Positions 18,115 through 26,530 of a DNA stretch of 64,000 nucleotides are shown in pieces. The DNA comes from Rhodoligotrophos sp. CJ14 (GTDB taxonomy: Bacteria; Pseudomonadota; Alphaproteobacteria; Rhizobiales; Im1). The stretch is from NCBI RefSeq assembly GCF_038811545.1, contig NZ_CP133319.1, forward strand, positions 248,001-312,000, given 5' to 3'. The notes beneath the pieces were generated by a model. The model did no database searches. It was not told the DNA's origin and was given only the letters and a program-made list of their open reading frames with translations. The first letter of the stretch is position 1, and every line of letters starts with the position of its first letter. Made by a program: the position numbers and the translations under genes.

Positions 18115-19035
18115 ATGACCACGCTGCCCGCGACCATTGACGAGACCCTGACACGGCTTTCCGCATCGGGCTATGTGGCCGACCGGCCGCTCGCCACCGT
18201 GCTGTACCTGGCGCTGCGCATGGGCCGCCCGCTGTTCCTCGAAGGCGAAGCGGGGGTGGGCAAGACCGAGATTGCCAAGGTGCTTGCCGCCATGCTCGGG
18301 CGAAGTCTGATCCGGCTGCAATGCTATGAGGGTTTGGACGTCGCCGCCGCGGTTTACGAATGGAACTATCCAGCCCAGATGATCGAGATCAGGCTCGCCG
18401 AGGCGGCCGGCACCATCGATCGTGAGCGTCTGGCCACGGATATTTTTGCAGAACGCTTCCTCATCCGGCGGCCGCTGCTCCAGGCGCTCGATGGCCCACT
18501 GGGCGCGGCACCGGTGCTGTTGATCGACGAGCTCGACCGGACGGATGAGGCCTTCGAAGCCTATCTCCTGGAGATCCTATCCGATTTTCAGGTGACCATC
18601 CCCGAGCTCGGCACTATTCGGGCAAACACACCGCCCATCGTGATCATCACCTCCAATCGCACCCGCGAGATTCACGACGCCTTGAAGCGGCGCTGTCTCT
18701 ATCATTGGGTCGACTATCCCGATGCTGAGCGGGAACGCGCGATCATTGCAGCGCGGGCACCGCAGGCGGCGGCAGTTCTGGCGGATGAGGTGGTGGCCTT
18801 CGTCCAGGCGCTGCGCCGCGAAGATCTCTACAAGCGCCCCGGCATCGCCGAGACCATCGACTGGGTCTCGGCCCTGCATGCCCTTGACCGCATCGCCCTT
18901 GATCCGGAGACGATCAATGATACGCTCGGCGTGCTTCTGAAATATCAGGACGATATCGCGCGTATGGAAGGTCCGGCCGCCCAGCGGCTTCTCGCCGAGG
19001 TGCAGGCGGAACTTGCTGCACGGGGGCGCCTGTGA
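18115..19035 (+). CDS. coxD: MoxR-type AAA+ ATPase, CoxD-like
   Basis: AAA+ chaperone-type ATPase of 306 aa. Walker A is GEAGVGKTE, Walker B is VLLIDELDR, and the sensor I Asn lies in TSNRTREIHDALKRR. In carboxydotrophs CoxD works with CoxE to mature the molybdenum active site of the large subunit; here the same role on the form II enzyme is inferred from position. Its TGA overlaps the GTG of the next gene by GTGA, so the two are translationally coupled. Confidence 0.88.
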   Translation: MTTLPATIDETLTRLSASGYVADRPLATVLYLALRMGRPLFLEGEAGVGKTEIAKVLAAMLGRSLIRLQCYEGLDVAAAVYEWNYPAQMIEIRLAEAAGTIDRERLATDIFAERFLIRRPLLQALDGPLGAAPVLLIDELDRTDEAFEAYLLEILSDFQVTIPELGTIRANTPPIVIITSNRTREIHDALKRRCLYHWVDYPDAERERAIIAARAPQAAAVLADEVVAFVQALRREDLYKRPGIAETIDWVSALHALDRIALDPETINDTLGVLLKYQDDIARMEGPAAQRLLAEVQAELAARGRL

Positions 19036-20273
19036 CGGGGGCAGAGCCCGTTGCCGCCACGCCCGAAGGGGGCAAGCTTGCCGAGAATATCATGCATTTC
19101 GCCCGGATCCTGCGCGGTGCCGGCGTGCCGGTCGGGCCGGGAAGGGTGATCGCCGCGCTGGAGGCCTTGCATCTGAACTGCATGGCACGGCGCGAGGATC
19201 TCTACTGGACCCTGCATGCCCTGTTCGTGAGCAGGCGTGACCAGCATGCGATCTTCGATCAGGCCTTCGAGGCATTCTGGCGAGCGCCCAAGATGCGCGA
19301 GCAGCTGCTCTCGCTGCTCTTGGCCGAGATCGCCCGCAGCGGTCCGCAGGACGAAAAGCGCGCAGCCGCCCGAAGGCTTGCCGAAGCGATGTTCGATGCC
19401 GATCAGCACCGGCCCAGGCTCCGCGAGGACCAGCCGGACATCGAGGTCGATGCCCAATTCTCAGCCTCGCTCGATGAAGTGCTGCGCCGCAAGGATTTCG
19501 AGCAGATGAGCCTTGAGGAACAGGCGCAGGCGCGCGCGGCAATCGCGCGGTTGCGCGTGCTTCGGCGCAAGGTGCCGATCCGCCGCTTCGAGGCCGCCCA
19601 TGCAGGCTCGAAGCTCGATCCCCGCCGGACCATGCGCCGAAGCATGCGGGCGGGCGGCGAGCTTGTGGATTTCGCCTGGCGCAGACGGAGCGAGCGCCTG
19701 CCACCGCTCGTGGTGCTCTGCGACATTTCCGGTTCCATGTCCGGCTATAGCCGGATGTTTCTTCATTTTCTGCATGCGCTGATGACCGATCGCGACCGGG
19801 TGCATGTGTTCCTGTTCGGCACCCGGCTCACCAATGTGACCCGTGAATTGCAGCGCCGGGACGTGGACGAGGCACTCGAACGGGTCGCCGGTGCGGTGGC
19901 CGACTGGTCCGGAGGTACCCGCATCGGGGCTGCTCTGCACGCGTTCAATTTTCAGTGGGCACGGCGCGTGCTCGGTCAAGGCGCCACGCTGATCCTGATC
20001 ACCGACGGGCTCGATCGCGAGGATGCAAGCCTTGTCGCAACCGAGATGGCCCGGTTGAGGCGCAGTGCCAAGCGGCTGATCTGGCTCAATCCATTGCTCC
20101 GATTCGAAGGTTTTGAAGCGCGCGCTGACGGCATACGCGCCATGCTGCCCCATGTGGATGAGTTTCGCCCGGCACACAGTCTCGCGAGCCTTGAGGATCT
20201 TGCAGAGGCTCTTTTCAAGCCGCCCTCAGGGGCGCATGATCCCCGTCACTGGCTGTCTTCGGCGGCAGCCTGA
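19032..20273 (+). CDS. coxE: VWA-domain protein, CoxE-like
   Basis: A 413-aa partner of the MoxR-type ATPase. The N-terminal half is helical and charged. The C-terminal von Willebrand A domain has the metal-site motif CDISGSMSGYSR (D-x-S-x-S) around base 19720 and a downstream GGTRIG segment. MoxR-ATPase/VWA pairs act as metal-cofactor insertion chaperones. It starts at GTG 19032, overlapping the ATPase stop by four bases. 23 bases separate it from the XdhC-like genes. Confidence 0.86.
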   Translation: MTGAEPVAATPEGGKLAENIMHFARILRGAGVPVGPGRVIAALEALHLNCMARREDLYWTLHALFVSRRDQHAIFDQAFEAFWRAPKMREQLLSLLLAEIARSGPQDEKRAAARRLAEAMFDADQHRPRLREDQPDIEVDAQFSASLDEVLRRKDFEQMSLEEQAQARAAIARLRVLRRKVPIRRFEAAHAGSKLDPRRTMRRSMRAGGELVDFAWRRRSERLPPLVVLCDISGSMSGYSRMFLHFLHALMTDRDRVHVFLFGTRLTNVTRELQRRDVDEALERVAGAVADWSGGTRIGAALHAFNFQWARRVLGQGATLILITDGLDREDASLVATEMARLRRSAKRLIWLNPLLRFEGFEARADGIRAMLPHVDEFRPAHSLASLEDLAEALFKPPSGAHDPRHWLSSAAA

Positions 20274-20296
20274 GTGGTGTTGAGGACGAGGTTGGA

Positions 20297-20620
20297 ATGT
20301 CGGATGCAAGCCTGTTGAGGGATGCGGCCCGTTGGGTGGACGAGGGTCGAAAGGTGGCGATCGCCACGGTGATCGAAACCTGGGGCTCGGCCCCGCAGCC
20401 CGTCGGCAGTCAGTTGATCGTGGACGAGAACGGAAATTTCCTGGGGTCGGTCTCCGGCGGTTGCGTTGAAGGCGAGGTGATCACCGAGGCGATGGACGTC
20501 ATCGAGCATGGCGGCCTGAGGGTGCTCGAATATGGCGTTGCCGACGAGACAGCCTGGCAGGTCGGGCTTGCCTGTGGCGGCCGCATTCGCATCTCCGTCG
20601 AGCCGTTGCAGGTGGGCTGA
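20297..20620 (+). CDS. XdhC/CoxI family protein, N-terminal domain only
   Basis: A 107-aa protein equal to the N-terminal domain of XdhC/CoxI, which binds the molybdenum cofactor and delivers it, after sulfuration, to xanthine-oxidase-type enzymes. VIETWGSAPQPVGSQL and the GSVSGGCVEGEV motif with its conserved Cys are visible. The stop overlaps the start of the next gene by one base (TGATG). That gene carries the other half of XdhC, so this is a genuinely split pair and not a frameshift; both parts look intact. Confidence 0.87.
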   Translation: MSDASLLRDAARWVDEGRKVAIATVIETWGSAPQPVGSQLIVDENGNFLGSVSGGCVEGEVITEAMDVIEHGGLRVLEYGVADETAWQVGLACGGRIRISVEPLQVG

Positions 20621-21324
20621 TGGACAAGGCCACACTGGATCGGATCCTCGCCGCGCGTGAGGCGCGTGAGCCCCTCGCTCTCGTCACATATCTGCGCTCG
20701 GGCCGGCAGGAATTGGTGACCCGCGACGAGGCCGAGCACCACCCGCTGGCCGGAGAGCTCGAGCATGGCTTCCGCTTCGATCGTTCCGGCATCACCGCGG
20801 GCGCTGACACCGAGATCTTCATCAATATCTTCAACCCGCCGCTCAGGCTGGTGATCATCGGGGCGGTCCATGTGGCCCAGCATGTGATCCCCATCGCGCA
20901 AAGCCTCGGCTATGACGTGATGGTCATCGATCCGCGCCAGGCTTTTGCAACCTCCGAGCGCTTTCCGAACGTGACCCTGCGCCATGAGTGGCCCGATGAG
21001 GTCTTCGCATCCTTCAGCCTCGATAGCCGCACGGCCCTGGTCGCGCTCACCCATGACCCGCGCATCGATGATCCGGCCCTGCACGCAGCGCTCGGCAGCC
21101 CGTGCTTCTATATCGGCGCGCTCGGCTCGCGCAAAACCCATGCGGGCCGGATCGAGCGCCTGGAGGCGGCTGGCTTTACGCCTGAGGCACTGCATCGGAT
21201 CCATGCACCGATCGGGCTTGATATCGGCGCCCGTGGCGCTGCGGAAATCGCCGTCTCGATCATGGCAGAGATCACGATGACCCTGAGGCTTGGCAGAGCC
21301 CGCCCCGAGCGTAACGCCCAATGA
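20620..21324 (+). CDS. XdhC family protein, Rossmann domain
   Basis: A 234-aa protein carrying the XdhC C-terminal Rossmann-like domain (IIGAVHVAQHVIPIAQSLGYDVMVIDPR, read as the usual G-A-x-H-V-A-x motif; LTHDPRIDDPAL; YIGALGSRKTHA). It complements the separate N-terminal domain just upstream. It also has about 80 residues before the Rossmann fold. Its last bases overlap the next gene (ATGA, 21321-21324), placing the fused MoeA/MobA-like protein in the same operon. The likely role is cofactor handling for the molybdenum hydroxylase. Confidence 0.86.
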   Translation: MDKATLDRILAAREAREPLALVTYLRSGRQELVTRDEAEHHPLAGELEHGFRFDRSGITAGADTEIFINIFNPPLRLVIIGAVHVAQHVIPIAQSLGYDVMVIDPRQAFATSERFPNVTLRHEWPDEVFASFSLDSRTALVALTHDPRIDDPALHAALGSPCFYIGALGSRKTHAGRIERLEAAGFTPEALHRIHAPIGLDIGARGAAEIAVSIMAEITMTLRLGRARPERNAQ

Positions 21325-23021
21325 TCTTCGCTGAAGTCCCCGTTGCCCAAGCGGAAGGTGCGATTCTCGCCCATTCGGTCCGCCATGAGCAGGGCACCTT
21401 CAAGAAGGGCCGCCTGCTGACCGCTGCCGATGTCGCCCTTTTGCGGGAAAGCGGGATAGAACGGGTGTTCGCAGCCCGTCTTGAGCCCGATGACGTGCAT
21501 GAGGATGAGGCCGCGGGCCGCTTGGCCAGGGCCATGGCCGGCTCAGAGGTCAGCCTGTCGGAAGCCTTCACCGGCCGCGCCAATCTCTATGCGGCAAGCC
21601 CAGGCCTTGCCCGGCTCGATGTGGAACGTATCCGCCGCATCAACCATCTTCACGAGAGCCTTACCATCGCGACCGTTGCTGATTACAGCCAGGCAGAAGC
21701 GCGGCAGATGCTGGCAACGGTGAAGATCATCCCCTTTGCCGCGCCCCGGGCAGTGGTTGAGGCAGCTCTTACGATTGCCGCAGAAGGGGAGCCCCTGGTC
21801 CAGCTTGCGCCCTTTAAGGCCCATGAGGCGGGCCTGATCGTCACCACCCTCGCCCAGACCAAGCCCTCGATTATCGACAAGAGCATCGCCGCCATTGCCG
21901 AGCGGTTAGGCGCTCTGGGCTCAAGGCTTAAGGCCGCCGAAGTCGTGCCCCATGAGATTGAGGCGGTTGCCGCCGCAGTGAAGCGTCTGGAAGCGGCCGG
22001 TGCCAGCCCGATTCTGCTGTTCGGCGCCTCCGCAATCGTTGATCGCGGCGATATCATTCCAACCGGACTGACCGTGGCCGGCGGGCATGTCACCCATCTC
22101 GGCATGCCGGTTGATCCCGGCAATCTGATGATGCTCGGCGAATTGGGCGAAATCCCGGTGCTCGGGGTACCGAGCTGCGCCCGCTCGCCCAAGCTCAATG
22201 GCTTTGACTGGGTGCTCCAGCGGGTGCTTGCCGGGATGAGGGTGACGGCCGGCGATATCATGGATATGGGCGCGGGCGGCTTGCTGACGGAGATCCCGTC
22301 ACGGCCGCAACCGCGCGATCGAGCGGCAGGCCGGCAGACGGCGGGAGAGAAGACCGGCGAGGGTCAGTCATCTCGCGAACAGGGCAGGGCAGCGGCTGTC
22401 CCGAAGGCGCCGCGCATTGCCTGTCTTATTCTTGCAGCCGGCCGATCGACCCGCATGGGCCCCGAAAACAAGCTGCTCATGCCGCTTGAGGGCAAGCCGA
22501 TGGTGCGCCACGTCGCAGAGGCTGCCCTCGCGAGCCAAGCTGCCGCTGTCTTGGTGGTGACCGGCCATGATGGGGATGCGGTGCGAAAGGTGCTCGCCGG
22601 GCTTGATCTGCGTTTCATCGACAACCCCGATTATCGTCTCGGGCTCTCGACCTCCCTCAAGGCTGGTCTTGCTGCAATTCCCGCCGATCTGGATGGGGTG
22701 GTGATCTGCCTGGGCGACATGCCGCTCATCACCCCCCGCCATATCGATCGGTTGATCGCGGCCTTCAACCCGGTGGAAGGCCGGGCGATCTGTGTTGCAA
22801 CCTTTGCCGGCAAGCGCGGCAATCCGGTGCTCTGGGGTGCGGATTTCCTGCCGGCCATGCAAAGCCTGGCGGGCGACGTCGGCGCCAAGCATCTGATGGC
22901 AGACTACGCGGAGGCGGTCTGCGAGGTGGCGATGGATGATGACGCGGTTCTGACCGATCTCGACACGCCCGAAGCGGTTGCAGCCATTGGCGGCCGGTTC
23001 ACTGCTCGTGGCGAACGATAG
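21321..23021 (+). CDS. Fused molybdopterin-binding / MobA-like nucleotidyltransferase
   Basis: A 566-aa two-domain protein. Residues about 1-330 resemble the MoeA/MogA-type molybdopterin-binding fold, with VPHEIEAV and the LFGASAIVDRGDIIP stretch. A Gln/Arg/Gly-rich linker follows at about 335-365. Residues about 368-566 are a MobA/MocA-type transferase: LILAAGRSTRMGPENKL is the nucleotide-binding signature, and VICLGDMPLI holds the metal Asp. The transferase probably adds CMP to molybdopterin to form the cytosine dinucleotide required by coxL-type enzymes. It is translationally coupled to the XdhC-like gene. Confidence 0.85.
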   Translation: MIFAEVPVAQAEGAILAHSVRHEQGTFKKGRLLTAADVALLRESGIERVFAARLEPDDVHEDEAAGRLARAMAGSEVSLSEAFTGRANLYAASPGLARLDVERIRRINHLHESLTIATVADYSQAEARQMLATVKIIPFAAPRAVVEAALTIAAEGEPLVQLAPFKAHEAGLIVTTLAQTKPSIIDKSIAAIAERLGALGSRLKAAEVVPHEIEAVAAAVKRLEAAGASPILLFGASAIVDRGDIIPTGLTVAGGHVTHLGMPVDPGNLMMLGELGEIPVLGVPSCARSPKLNGFDWVLQRVLAGMRVTAGDIMDMGAGGLLTEIPSRPQPRDRAAGRQTAGEKTGEGQSSREQGRAAAVPKAPRIACLILAAGRSTRMGPENKLLMPLEGKPMVRHVAEAALASQAAAVLVVTGHDGDAVRKVLAGLDLRFIDNPDYRLGLSTSLKAGLAAIPADLDGVVICLGDMPLITPRHIDRLIAAFNPVEGRAICVATFAGKRGNPVLWGADFLPAMQSLAGDVGAKHLMADYAEAVCEVAMDDDAVLTDLDTPEAVAAIGGRFTARGER

Positions 23022-23022
23022 G

Positions 23023-23718
23023 TCAGATCAGCCCGAGCGCCCGGAAGCTTGCATGTCCGTCGCGGCCGACGATGATGTGGTCATGCACGGTGATGCCGAG
23101 CTTGCTTGCCGCTTCCACGATGAACTTGGTCATGTCGATATCGGCCCGTGACGGTGTCGGATCACCGGATGGGTGGTTGTGCACGAGAATGATGCCGCTC
23201 GCGCCGAGATCGAGCGCACGCTTGATCACCTCGCGTGGATAGACGGGGGTATGGTCGACCGTCCCGCGCTGCTGCACTTCATCGGCGATGAGTCGGTTCT
23301 TCTTGTCGAGGAACAGGATACGGAACTGCTCCTGGTCATCGAAGGCCATGGCGGCACGGCAATATTTGATGACCGCGGACCACGCCCCGAGAACCGGCCG
23401 CTGGCGCGCATCGCTGAGCGATAATCTGAGTGCTGCGGCCTGCAGCACCTTCAGATCGAAGGCGATGCTTTCGCCAACCCCCTTGACCTCGATCAGGCGT
23501 TCGGGCCTGGCGCTCAGCACTTCGGCGAAGCTGCCGAATTTTTCAATGAGCGCCTTGGCGACGGGCTTGGTGTCGCGCCGCGGCATCGAGCGAAAGAGGA
23601 TGAGCTCGAGGAGCTCGTAATCCGCAAGACTATCCGCTCCCTTCGCCCGGAACCGTTCCCTGAGCCGCTCCCGATGCCCGAGATAATGGGCCTGCGCCTC
23701 GCGCAGTTCCGTCGCCAT
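23023..23718 (-). CDS. radC: RadC family JAB-domain protein
   Basis: A 231-aa RadC-like protein. A helix-hairpin-helix region is followed by a JAB/MPN metalloprotease-like domain. The metal motif is [17 protein letters not shown] (H-x-H-x(10)-D). Despite the name, its link with DNA repair is poorly established, and the biochemical activity is not known. It converges on the molybdenum fusion gene with one base between stops, and lies downstream of map on the same strand. Confidence 0.93.
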   Translation of the reverse strand: MATELREAQAHYLGHRERLRERFRAKGADSLADYELLELILFRSMPRRDTKPVAKALIEKFGSFAEVLSARPERLIEVKGVGESIAFDLKVLQAAALRLSLSDARQRPVLGAWSAVIKYCRAAMAFDDQEQFRILFLDKKNRLIADEVQQRGTVDHTPVYPREVIKRALDLGASGIILVHNHPSGDPTPSRADIDMTKFIVEAASKLGITVHDHIIVGRDGHASFRALGLI

Positions 23719-23757
23719 GTCTCATGCCCCCAAAGCACCCCGTTGCGCTCAGGGGTC

Positions 23758-24591
23758 TCAGCTCCCGAGCGTATAGGGAGGACAATGCAGGCCTTTGGGG
23801 GAGAGTGTAAAGATCTCGCAGCCGGTTTCGGTAACGCCGATCGAATGTTCGAATTGCGCCGACAGCGACCGGTCGCGGGTGACCGCGGTCCAGCCATCCG
23901 CCAGAATCTTCACATGAGGCCGGCCGAGATTGATCATGGGCTCGATAGTGAAGAACATACCGGGCTTTAGCGTGACACCCTCGCCAGGACGGCCGTAATG
24001 CAGGATGTTGGGCGTATCATGGAACACCCGCCCTAACCCATGGCCACAGAAATCGCGCACGACGCTGCAGCGCTCGGCCTCGGCAAAGGTCTGGATGGCA
24101 TAGCCGATATCACCCGTGGTCGCACCCGGCCGCACCGCCGCGATGCCCCGCATGAGCGATTCGTACGTGACCTCCATCAGCCGCTCAGCTTTGCGCGAGA
24201 CCCGGCCGACCCCGTACATGCGGCTGGTATCGCCATGCCAGCCATCGACGATCAGGGTGACGTCGATATTGAGGATATCGCCCTCCTTAAGCGGCCTCTC
24301 GCTCGGAATCCCGTGGCAGACCACATGATTGATCGAGGTGCAGATCGACTTGGTGAAGCCGCGATATTGCAGCGAGGCGGAGGTCGCCTTGTTGTCCAGG
24401 GTGAATTCCAGCGCCAGCCGGTCGAGAAAGGCGGTGGTGACCCCGGGCTGCACATGTTCGGTGAGCATGTCCAAGGCTTCGGCCGCCAGCCTGCCCGCTT
24501 TGTGCATGCCGGCGAAGTCCTCGGGCCGATAGAGCTTGATTTCTCCCGTGTTGAGGGGAGGGGCAATGGTGGCGTCAACGTAGCTGACCAT
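23758..24591 (-). CDS. map: Methionine aminopeptidase, type I
   Basis: Removes the initiator methionine from nascent proteins. The five metal ligands are recognisable: Asp in NIDVTLIVDGWHGD (two), His in FCGHGLGRVFH, and Glu in TIEPM and FEHSIGV. From the ATG at 24591 it is 277 aa; an in-frame ATG at 24648 would overlap sfsA and is less likely. An AGGA site lies just before 24591. The start is 4 bases after the sfsA stop, so the two probably share a message. Confidence 0.94.
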   Translation of the reverse strand: MVSYVDATIAPPLNTGEIKLYRPEDFAGMHKAGRLAAEALDMLTEHVQPGVTTAFLDRLALEFTLDNKATSASLQYRGFTKSICTSINHVVCHGIPSERPLKEGDILNIDVTLIVDGWHGDTSRMYGVGRVSRKAERLMEVTYESLMRGIAAVRPGATTGDIGYAIQTFAEAERCSVVRDFCGHGLGRVFHDTPNILHYGRPGEGVTLKPGMFFTIEPMINLGRPHVKILADGWTAVTRDRSLSAQFEHSIGVTETGCEIFTLSPKGLHCPPYTLGS

Positions 24592-24595
24592 AGAA

Positions 24596-25348
24596 CTATC
24601 CTGGTGCGGGTGCCTCGGCGTTTGCAGAAATGATGATTTCGTCCGCAAAAGGCAACCGCGTGTCGATCACAATTTCATCCAACCCGATCTTGCACGCATA
24701 GATCAGGCACTCAACGCCGGCAGCCTGAGCGGCGCCGAACTGGCGTGCATAGGCGGGGTCGAGATCGGCTGCGAGCGCAAAGCGATCACAGTAGTCAGGC
24801 TGCACGATGAACAGCATGACGGCCCTGTCGCCTTCAGCCACCCGATCCGCCAATTCGGCCAAATGTTTAGCCCCGCGGGCGGTCACGCAATCAGGAAATT
24901 CCGCAAGCCCCGCTTGACGCGAAAGGTGAACATTCTTCACCTCTACATAGCATGGCGGAAGTTGCCTACCCGTCAACAGGAGATCGACGCGGCTATTGCG
25001 GCCATACCTGACTTCCCGGCGGATGGTGTCATAGCCCCCAAGCTCCGGGATGAGCCCGGCAGCGATGGCCTCGAACGCGATCTGGTTGGGGCTGGCTGTA
25101 TTGATGCCAACCCTTGCGGTGAACTGGCCCTCAAGCTCGAGTAAATGCCAGGAATAGGCCAACTTGCGGCGCGGATCCTCTGACTTGGCAAGCCAAACCA
25201 CCGCGCCGGGTTCGACCAGGCCCATCATCGAGCCCGGATTGGCGCAATGGGCGGTGACGATCTCGCCCGTATCCAGCGCGACATCGGCGAGAAAACGTTT
25301 GTAGCGGCGGATCAGACGGCCACGCAGAAGCGGCGAGGGGAGTTTCAT
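24596..25348 (-). CDS. sfsA: Sugar fermentation stimulation protein SfsA homologue
   Basis: A 250-aa SfsA family protein. The OB-fold segment near the N-terminus (RFLADVALDTGEIVTAHCANPGSM, key part AHCANPGSM) precedes a nuclease-like core with VDLLLTG and YVEVKNVHL, which suggests an ancient PD-(D/E)xK nuclease. The molecular function is not settled. The ATG at 25348 (MKLPSPLLRG) fits family starts; the longer frame to 25408 is unsupported. It is upstream of map on the same strand and divergent from the CinA-like gene. Confidence 0.92.
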   Translation of the reverse strand: MKLPSPLLRGRLIRRYKRFLADVALDTGEIVTAHCANPGSMMGLVEPGAVVWLAKSEDPRRKLAYSWHLLELEGQFTARVGINTASPNQIAFEAIAAGLIPELGGYDTIRREVRYGRNSRVDLLLTGRQLPPCYVEVKNVHLSRQAGLAEFPDCVTARGAKHLAELADRVAEGDRAVMLFIVQPDYCDRFALAADLDPAYARQFGAAQAAGVECLIYACKIGLDEIVIDTRLPFADEIIISANAEAPAPG

Positions 25349-25477
25349 CGCGGCGAAATTAGAACCCTTGCCGCTGACCCGCAAGCCAGGGATAAGGCAA
25401 TCGAGCACTCGCTCGCGAGGACTTGCCCATCAGTTCAGGATCTGCTTCCCATGAGCTGTCAAATGGAGGCGCAAGGC

Positions 25478-26239
25478 ATGACCAAGCCGGACAGAGTCAC
25501 CGCGGCGGTGCTGGTGATCGGGGACGAGATCCTGTCGGGGCGAACCAAGGATAAGAATCTCGGCTATATCGCGGAATATCTCACCCATATAGGCATCGAT
25601 GTCTGCGAGGCGCGGGTGGTGCCTGATATCGAGGACGAGATCATCACCGCCTTGAACGCCTTGCGCAACCGCTACACCTATGTGTTCACCACCGGCGGCA
25701 TTGGGCCGACCCATGATGATATCACTGCCGATGCGGTTGCCCGGGCCTTCGGCGTCGGCATCTCCGTTAACGAAGAAGCGGTCGCCATGCTGCTCGAGCG
25801 CATTCCGCGCCAAGAGCTGAACGACGCGCGATTGCGTATGGCCCGCATCCCCCATGGCGCGAACCTCATTGCCAATCCCGTCAGCAAGGCCCCTGGATTT
25901 CGCATGGAGAACGTGATCGTCATGGCGGGAGTGCCAGCCATCATGCAGGCCATGCTCGATGAGGTCGCACCAACGCTCGAAACAGCGGTCCCGCTCACCT
26001 CGCAAACGGTTGAAGTGCGCGAGAAGGAGGGTGATGTGGCAGCACCGCTACGGGCGATCCAGGAAGCGATGCCCTCTGTCCAGATCGGCTCCTATCCCTT
26101 CTTCGAAGACGGGGTGTACGGCACGCGCATCGTGGCGCGCGGTCGTGATCCGGAAGCGGTGAGGCGTGCTGCTGAAATGATCGGGGCCATGGCTGCCGAG
26201 CTTGCGGCAGCCGCCAAATCTGCGGATAAGTCTGCCTAA
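25478..26239 (+). CDS. Competence/damage-inducible protein A-like (molybdopterin-binding domain)
   Basis: A 253-aa protein consisting of the CinA N-terminal COG1058 domain alone; the C-terminal nicotinamide-amidase domain is absent. GDEILSGRTKDKN and FTTGGIGPTHDDIT are the MoaB/MogA-type ligand motifs. Stand-alone versions are annotated as competence/damage-inducible protein A-like; COG1058 domains of CinA act as ADP-ribose pyrophosphatases in some bacteria. The ATG at 25478 is set by GGAGG about nine bases upstream; the frame is open back to 25247, but that region overlaps sfsA. Confidence 0.88.
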   Translation: MTKPDRVTAAVLVIGDEILSGRTKDKNLGYIAEYLTHIGIDVCEARVVPDIEDEIITALNALRNRYTYVFTTGGIGPTHDDITADAVARAFGVGISVNEEAVAMLLERIPRQELNDARLRMARIPHGANLIANPVSKAPGFRMENVIVMAGVPAIMQAMLDEVAPTLETAVPLTSQTVEVREKEGDVAAPLRAIQEAMPSVQIGSYPFFEDGVYGTRIVARGRDPEAVRRAAEMIGAMAAELAAAAKSADKSA

Positions 26240-26342
26240 GCCTTTGATGCGAACCCATCAGGGGTGGCGCGAATGACCTTGCTGACAGTCAAACTGGCGG
26301 AGGCGGCTTGACCGCCGCCGCAGCCAGAGTTACCCCTGGCTT

Positions 26343-26360
26343 GCACTGTTCTCACAGTGC
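26343..26360. other. Perfect short hairpin between cinA-like gene and tRNA-Leu
   Basis: GCACTGT, loop TCTC, ACAGTGC: a perfect 7-bp stem 40 bases upstream of the tRNA. A second imperfect GGCGG/CCGCC stem lies at about 26297-26316. Neither is followed by a T-run. They may end the upstream transcript or shape the tRNA promoter; no clear -35/-10 pair is visible. Confidence 0.5.
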
Positions 26361-26399
26361 CTGAGTGATCTGGGCGCGCCACGCCTCAGTCACAGGAAG

Positions 26400-26486
26400 G
26401 CGGACGTGGCGAAACCGGTAGACGCACCGGACTTAAAATCCGTTCCTCGCAAGAGGGTGGGGGTTCGAGTCCCCCCGTCCGCACCA
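26400..26486 (+). tRNA. tRNA-Leu (anticodon UAA)
   Basis: Acceptor stems GCGGACG (26400-26406) and CGTCCGC (26476-26482) pair fully. The anticodon loop CTTAAAA gives TAA, reading UUA codons. A long variable arm, as expected for leucine, and the T-loop GTTCGAGTC are present. The discriminator A is at 26483 and CCA is encoded at 26484-26486. The outermost anticodon-stem pair is C-T, a minor mismatch. Confidence 0.95.
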
Positions 26487-26530
26487 AGGCCTGGACAGCC
26501 GGCTTTGGTGCGTCATGCTTCCACTCGCAG

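Noticed and set aside
23023-23718. radC as evidence for a mobile or anti-restriction island
   Set aside because: The flanking genes (map, sfsA) are ordinary chromosomal neighbours and no integrase or plasmid genes are present.
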